This document shows positions 59,704 to 64,000 of a stretch of DNA of 64,000 nucleotides, piece after piece; positions within the stretch are counted from its first letter, which is position 1; every line of letters starts with the position of its first letter. The notes beneath the pieces were generated by a model. That model was given only the letters and a program-made list of their open reading frames with translations. It was not told the DNA's origin and ran no database searches. This stretch comes from Fibrella forsythiae (lineage in GTDB: Bacteria > Bacteroidota > Bacteroidia > Cytophagales > Spirosomataceae), in NCBI RefSeq assembly GCF_017353175.1, contig NZ_JAFMYW010000009.1, forward strand, positions 284,774 through 348,773, written 5' to 3'. Position numbers and translations under genes: made by a program.

Positions 59704-62700
59704 TTAAAAAGTTAACGAAACAGTGCCGCCGAAATACCGGGCTGGAGGTGTTTGAGCAAGAGTCGTGAAACCTACCGCGTTGCTGTCTGTGCCGTTGGCG
59801 CTGTATTCTGGGTCGGTGTACAAGTTTGATTTTGGTACCCAGATAAACAGGTTTCGTCCTTGTGCGCTCAATGTCGCACCTTTAATGAAGCCAGATTTAG
59901 CTAATAAGGCCCGTGGAAAATCGTATGAGATAGCCGCTTCGCGCATTTTCCAGAAACCGGCTGAGTTGACGTAATTTTCGCCAATGCCTGTGTTACGGGT
60001 ACCATCAGTCCAGAAATCAGCACCACCGCTACGAACGGCAATGTTGGTGTTGGCTACGTAGCTACCATCTGCCTGGAGAATCGATGAATTTGGTATCACG
60101 AACCGGTCACGGTTATACCAGGCCGTACGAATACCGGCACCTGAGAAGTCGTAACCCGTTGACACGCTATTATAGATATAGTGGCCATTCCGATATTCAA
60201 ACACGGTTGTGAAGCGGAAGCCTCTGTATTTCAGCGTCGTGTTCAGACCCACAATATGTGGTGGGTTTGTGATACCAACGTCGCTAAAGCTACCGTTACT
60301 GGCAGGATAACCGGTAATTGGATCAACGATAATCCGGCCCTGCGGATCGCGGTTATACGTAGTTGTCTGTAGCAGTGGGAAAGGCTGACCGGTTTTGGCC
60401 AGAACCCGCGCCGACGTACCTACGCTCGATAGAATCAGTTGATCTGACTGCTCTGAGAGCGAGATAACCTTGTTGCGGTTGAGGGTGTAGTTCGCGCCAA
60501 CAGAGAATTCCAGCCCATTGGCCATTTTGATGGGCGTAAAGCTCAGGTACGTCTCTAAACCACGGTTTTCTACTTCACCAACGTTGGTTAGCAGGTTCTG
60601 AAAGCCAGACGCCGATGATACGAATACAGAGATTGTCTGATCAACGGTGTTGGTTTTATAAACCGTAAGACCCCCATTGATATTGTACTTTTTCAGTTCA
60701 AAGTCGAAGCCTGCTTCTGCACCGGTCGTAATCTCTGGCTTCAGGCTAGATGAAACCAAGCCATTGTTAATGGTAAAACCAGCTCCGCTTGAGTATGGAT
60801 AACCAGCCGCCTGGCTAAACGTTGTATTCAAGGCATACGCGCCAAACGTAGTTGAGTTGCCTAAGTTGATTTGACCAACCTTTGAGTAGCCACCCCGAAT
60901 TTTCAGACTCTGCAACCAACTGGTGTTTTGCAGGGCCGGAATAGCGTCCGTAGCGATGAATGATATGTCAGCCGATGGGTAGAAGAACGACCGGTTCTCA
61001 GCCGCTAGAATCGACCGCCAGTCATTACGGGCCGTTACGTGCAGGTAGATAAATTCTTTGAAGCCAATCCGGGTCTCGCCATACACCCCAGCCTGACGGG
61101 CTGTGAAGTTTGATTCAAAGGCACTTGGGTTGTTCAGCGAGTTGCCAATATTATACAGGCCGTTGATAACCAGGCTGCTGGCACTCACGTCCACGTTTTT
61201 CGACGTATTATCGCGGAAGCTGGCACCTCCAACGATGTCGAACGTGAAGTTCTGGCCGATCTTTGTTTTATACTCGGCCAGGAAGTCATTCACCAGTTGT
61301 GTGTTGAAGCTGCTGTTGTCAGATACTGAGCCGGGGTTATCCGTCTTAGAACTACCAGAGATACTCTTGGTATAGTCTGAGTAGACAAACTTACCCGTTG
61401 TGGTCTTGCTCGATACGTTCCGGGTTGTAATACCCACACGGTAGGTAAGCATCAGTTTTTCGATGGGCCGGTAATGCAATTCCATGTTCCCCTGGAAATA
61501 ATCATTCCGGGTTTTTACACGGTTATTAGCCAGCGTAAAGTATGGGTTCTGGAAGTACTCGTTGTAGTAGCCGTTCGGGTTGGCGAATGGGTCATTCTGC
61601 CAGTCAGCATATTTAGTTACATCGACCTGACCAGGCGACATCAGCAGGTTCTGATAAGCTGTTCCGGTGGCGCTGCTTTGATCGTAGCGGTTGGCGATGA
61701 AGTTGGTATTGAAGATCGCCGTCAGGTTTTTGTAGATCTGACGCGTGCTGTTGGCCCGGATGCTGTAGCGTTTGTATCCATCGTTGGGCACTGTCGACTT
61801 CTGATCAAAATACTGAGCTGACAGGTAGTAGGTCGATTTATCGTCGCCCGATGAAAGGCTGAAATCCGTCTGGTTAGCCGCACCTGTTTGCCAGAATTTC
61901 TCGCGTGAACCTGCATACGAATAAGGTACCGTCTGGATAGAGCCATCCTGCAGTGGTTTTCCAATTATAACGGGTAAACCATTGAAAGCAGGACCATACT
62001 GCTGGTTCTCGTAAGGTGTGTAGGTAGGTACGTCGTCGGGGGTAGTACCTGACCCAAATCCCTGCTGTAATTGTGGCAGATAGCTTACCTTCTCAAACGT
62101 AGTGGTATTTGACAGCTTTATTTGTGTTTGGCCGGCCTTACCCTTCTTGGTAGTTACGATCAAGGCACCGTTCGAGGCATCTGACCCATACAGAGCGGCA
62201 GCACCGGCGCCATTCAATACCTGAATGTCTTCAATATCTTCCGGGTTAAGGTTGCCCAGAATGCTGTTTGGTGAAATAATGTTGTCGATGATAATCAGCG
62301 CCTGGTTATTCCCCGTCAATGAACGGTTACCGCGCAAGACCAGTCGATACGATGGGTTAACGCCACTGCTCACAGCTGAAATCAACAAGCCGGGTACTTT
62401 ACCAGACAGACCAGCCGCAATATTGGATGACTTGCCCTGTGTAATGTCCTGCGCTTTAACTGTAGTAGACTGGCTACCCAATGCCCGGCGTTGTGCTGTG
62501 ATACCCCCTGCCGTGATAACAACCTCATTCAGGTTCGTTGCGTCTGGCTTCAGCTGTACATCCAGTGTTGTCTGGTTGCCCGTAACGATCTCCTGGTTGA
62601 TAAAACCGATGAAGGAGAAAATGAGTCGAGTAGTACCCGCTGGTACACTTAACTTGTATTGACCATCTACGTCGGTTGTTACACCTCGTGTTGTCCCTTT

Positions 62701-62838
62701 AATGGCAATATTCACTCCTGGCATGGCTGCACCATCCTCGGCAGAGGTAACGCGACCGCTAATGACCCGGTCTTGCGCTAGTAGAGGAACACTTATGAAG
62801 CACAGCAATAACTGCGCTATCAGTAAAAGTTTTCTCAT
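59704..62838 (-). CDS. SusC/RagA-family TonB-linked outer-membrane protein (second copy)
   Basis: A 1,044-residue SusC homologue. Signal peptide at about 1-21, carboxypeptidase-like domain at about 25-110, SusC plug signature IQVLNGAGAAALYGSDASNGALIVTTKKG around 200-230, and a barrel ending GGTVSLTF. The first 21 residues differ from those of the SusC at 53276-56512 at only three or four sites, and the leader DNA also matches, showing a recent-looking duplication at that end. The plug and barrel have diverged, so the substrates may differ. It is the first gene of the SusC-SusD-DUF1735 operon. Confidence 0.95.
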   Translation of the reverse strand: MRKLLLIAQLLLCFISVPLLAQDRVISGRVTSAEDGAAMPGVNIAIKGTTRGVTTDVDGQYKLSVPAGTTRLIFSFIGFINQEIVTGNQTTLDVQLKPDATNLNEVVITAGGITAQRRALGSQSTTVKAQDITQGKSSNIAAGLSGKVPGLLISAVSSGVNPSYRLVLRGNRSLTGNNQALIIIDNIISPNSILGNLNPEDIEDIQVLNGAGAAALYGSDASNGALIVTTKKGKAGQTQIKLSNTTTFEKVSYLPQLQQGFGSGTTPDDVPTYTPYENQQYGPAFNGLPVIIGKPLQDGSIQTVPYSYAGSREKFWQTGAANQTDFSLSSGDDKSTYYLSAQYFDQKSTVPNDGYKRYSIRANSTRQIYKNLTAIFNTNFIANRYDQSSATGTAYQNLLMSPGQVDVTKYADWQNDPFANPNGYYNEYFQNPYFTLANNRVKTRNDYFQGNMELHYRPIEKLMLTYRVGITTRNVSSKTTTGKFVYSDYTKSISGSSKTDNPGSVSDNSSFNTQLVNDFLAEYKTKIGQNFTFDIVGGASFRDNTSKNVDVSASSLVINGLYNIGNSLNNPSAFESNFTARQAGVYGETRIGFKEFIYLHVTARNDWRSILAAENRSFFYPSADISFIATDAIPALQNTSWLQSLKIRGGYSKVGQINLGNSTTFGAYALNTTFSQAAGYPYSSGAGFTINNGLVSSSLKPEITTGAEAGFDFELKKYNINGGLTVYKTNTVDQTISVFVSSASGFQNLLTNVGEVENRGLETYLSFTPIKMANGLEFSVGANYTLNRNKVISLSEQSDQLILSSVGTSARVLAKTGQPFPLLQTTTYNRDPQGRIIVDPITGYPASNGSFSDVGITNPPHIVGLNTTLKYRGFRFTTVFEYRNGHYIYNSVSTGYDFSGAGIRTAWYNRDRFVIPNSSILQADGSYVANTNIAVRSGGADFWTDGTRNTGIGENYVNSAGFWKMREAAISYDFPRALLAKSGFIKGATLSAQGRNLFIWVPKSNLYTDPEYSANGTDSNAVGFTTLAQTPPARYFGGTVSLTF

Positions 62839-63147
62839 GTTAGAAAGTTGATTAGTTTGTATTAAGTGTTAAAAGAAAATTAACAATAGAGCAAAACTAC
62901 CAGATAGTTGTCGCAGGAACAAGCTGCTGAGACGTCTTTTAAAGAGATAATATTTTGCTATATTTTAAAATAGGTCTATAAAATTTCGTAAAATCCATTA
63001 TTTTATACGTAATATCAGCTAGCTATGCGTTGATATTAAAAGATGATAATTGGTTGGTAATGTGGTAATTGTACGGTATATATTATGGTCAGATATTCTG
63101 TCAAGGTTGGTATGTATACTCTTGAGTAGTCGACTTACTTTTATTAT
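62839..63147. other. Gene-free leader and promoter region of the second susC operon
   Basis: No gene is seen. The first 60 bases are similar to the leader at 56513-56570 (AAACTAATCAACT shared). The stretch to about 63100 is strongly A+T-rich (TATATTTTAAAATAGG at 62954 and similar) and must contain the promoter. Boxes were not assigned. Confidence 0.4.
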
Positions 63148-63186
63148 AAAAAAGGAGCGCGGCCAGCTTTCACCGGTCGCGCTCCT
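63148..63186 (-). terminator. Terminator after the partial DUF1735 gene
   Basis: A 9-bp GC-rich stem AGGAGCGCG / CGCGCTCCT (63153-63161 with 63178-63186) with a 16-base loop; on the minus strand it is followed by TTTTTT (complement of 63147-63152). It lies 76 bases after the DUF1735 stop. Confidence 0.8.
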
Positions 63187-63261
63187 GAAAATCGCTTCAC
63201 TAACTATACGTTCGCGCTAACTATTCATGTAGACAAACAAGAACAAGTGTATACTCTATTG

Positions 63262-64000
63262 TTACTTTCGAGTCAACGTTTCGTTTATCACCCGGTCACC
63301 ACCTGCGCCTGTATATTTGTAGTTTAGGGTGTAGGTTTTGGTGGCAGGGTTGTACCTGTTCACGCCAAACTGTACAGTGCCCGTATTGGCAGCTCCCTTG
63401 GGTGTAAGCGTCACCGTATTGTCGGCATTGACTTTAAGTTGCATCAGCCAGCCGCTGCCGCCTAGGTCAGCGAAATTGGTCTGTATCGTGTTCAGGTCAA
63501 CAGTCTGCAACTCTTTCTCTTCGTTAATAGCACGTGCCCCGGCAGTAGGGTGAGTAAACACACCTGTGGCTTGATACGTACCATCATATTGATTCTTGAG
63601 TTTCAGCGAAATGATCTTGTAGCCGTAGTTGCTGCTCACGGCCAGGTTATTGCTGGTGCCCGTTACCCGAACCGGTAAGGCGTAGTTGGCATCATTGTAC
63701 GCTGTTGGGTTAGTGATCTTATCCGAGCCTGAGAAAAACATAATCGCTACCGGAGCCAGACGCTGACCTGCTTTAATGGTTGTGCTGGTTGTTGTTAGCT
63801 GATATAATGAAGCAGGGAGCGGCTGATACGTAGTGCCGTTGGCTGCATTGTAGGCCGTTAGTATGGCCGGGTCAACGGCCAGATTCACCGTCACATCCTG
63901 GGCCAGTGTCTGCGGACCTGACAGGTTCACGTTGAACGAGTAGCTGAGTGGCGTCGATTGAATCGTAAGACCGTTATTGGCCACTACACCGTAGAATGCT
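63262..64000 (-). CDS. DUF1735/DUF4361-type lipoprotein, C-terminal part
   Basis: The frame is open to the window edge, so the N-terminus with its signal is missing. At least 245 residues are visible. They contain VNLAVDPAILTAYNAANGTTYQ and TIKAGQRLAPVAIMFFSG, then TGVFTHPTAGARAIN and VNADNTVTLTPKG near the end. These match the protein at 57245-58093 closely in order and text (final segment YKYTGAGGDRVINETL against YKYAGAGGDRIITETI). It is the last gene of a third SusC-SusD-DUF1735 operon lying further right. Confidence 0.88.
   Translation of the reverse strand, partial: AFYGVVANNGLTIQSTPLSYSFNVNLSGPQTLAQDVTVNLAVDPAILTAYNAANGTTYQPLPASLYQLTTTSTTIKAGQRLAPVAIMFFSGSDKITNPTAYNDANYALPVRVTGTSNNLAVSSNYGYKIISLKLKNQYDGTYQATGVFTHPTAGARAINEEKELQTVDLNTIQTNFADLGGSGWLMQLKVNADNTVTLTPKGAANTGTVQFGVNRYNPATKTYTLNYKYTGAGGDRVINETLTRK

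Noticed and set aside
1..64000. CRISPR arrays, rRNA genes, insertion sequences
   Set aside because: No regularly spaced short repeats, no rRNA text and no transposase gene were seen.

Overview
The window looks like a chromosomal segment from a Cytophagales bacterium (phylum Bacteroidota), most likely of the Spirosoma/Fibrella type. This is inferred from paired SusC/SusD outer-membrane systems with DUF1735 lipoproteins, a type-B type-IX-secretion C-terminal domain (CHU_C), a LytTR two-component pair, an M1 peptidase and a DUF4953-type metalloprotease with N-terminal signal peptides, and a DUF3871 protein in an island. No species can be named from this sequence alone.

Layout. 1-13.9 kb: end of a pirin-like gene, a TonB-dependent receptor, a DUF3500 lipoprotein, a LytS/LytTR-type kinase-regulator pair, a CHU_C surface protein, an M1 peptidase, a very small kinase-like protein and a large zinc protease. 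14.0-31.9 kb: a genomic island integrated in tRNA-Pro(GGG). It is bounded by 64-bp direct repeats, with a tyrosine recombinase at its right end. 32-50 kb: ordinary core genes (FkbM methyltransferase, glycosyltransferase, thioredoxin-fold protein, lone nuoC, comB, gcvT, a double TonB_C protein, idi, bioA, gltA, a trpF-like gene, mutS2, thioredoxin), mixed with decayed gene remnants and unusually long perfect hairpins at gene ends. 50-51.3 kb: two small acidic, low-complexity proteins. 51.7-64 kb: two tandem paralogous SusC-SusD loci and the end of a third, with DUF1735 lipoproteins.

The island is the notable part. Its leftward gene series runs hsdR, tcmP, DUF5131 (Gp37/Gp68), a 60-codon ORF, hsdS, a 121-codon ORF, mcrB, mcrC, hsdM. 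It therefore holds a complete type I restriction-modification set whose M gene is separated from R and S by a McrBC-type modification-dependent restriction pair, with a TcmP/DUF5131 pair nested between R and S. Most junctions are overlaps or gaps of a few bases, so the genes may be coexpressed. The hsdS-mcrB junction exists twice: the copy next to hsdS keeps a stop-interrupted mcrB start, and the copy next to mcrB keeps a decayed hsdS tail. This indicates that the 121-codon ORF segment arrived by a recombination that duplicated the junction. Upstream lie a winged-helix-like protein preceded by a consensus promoter and a terminator hairpin abutting its start codon, then short island genes, DUF3871 and the integrase.

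Integration appears to have displaced the original tRNA terminator to the far side of the island, next to the tRNA fragment. The island supplies its own terminator directly after the intact tRNA. All identifications rest on reading the sequence; no database search was run.
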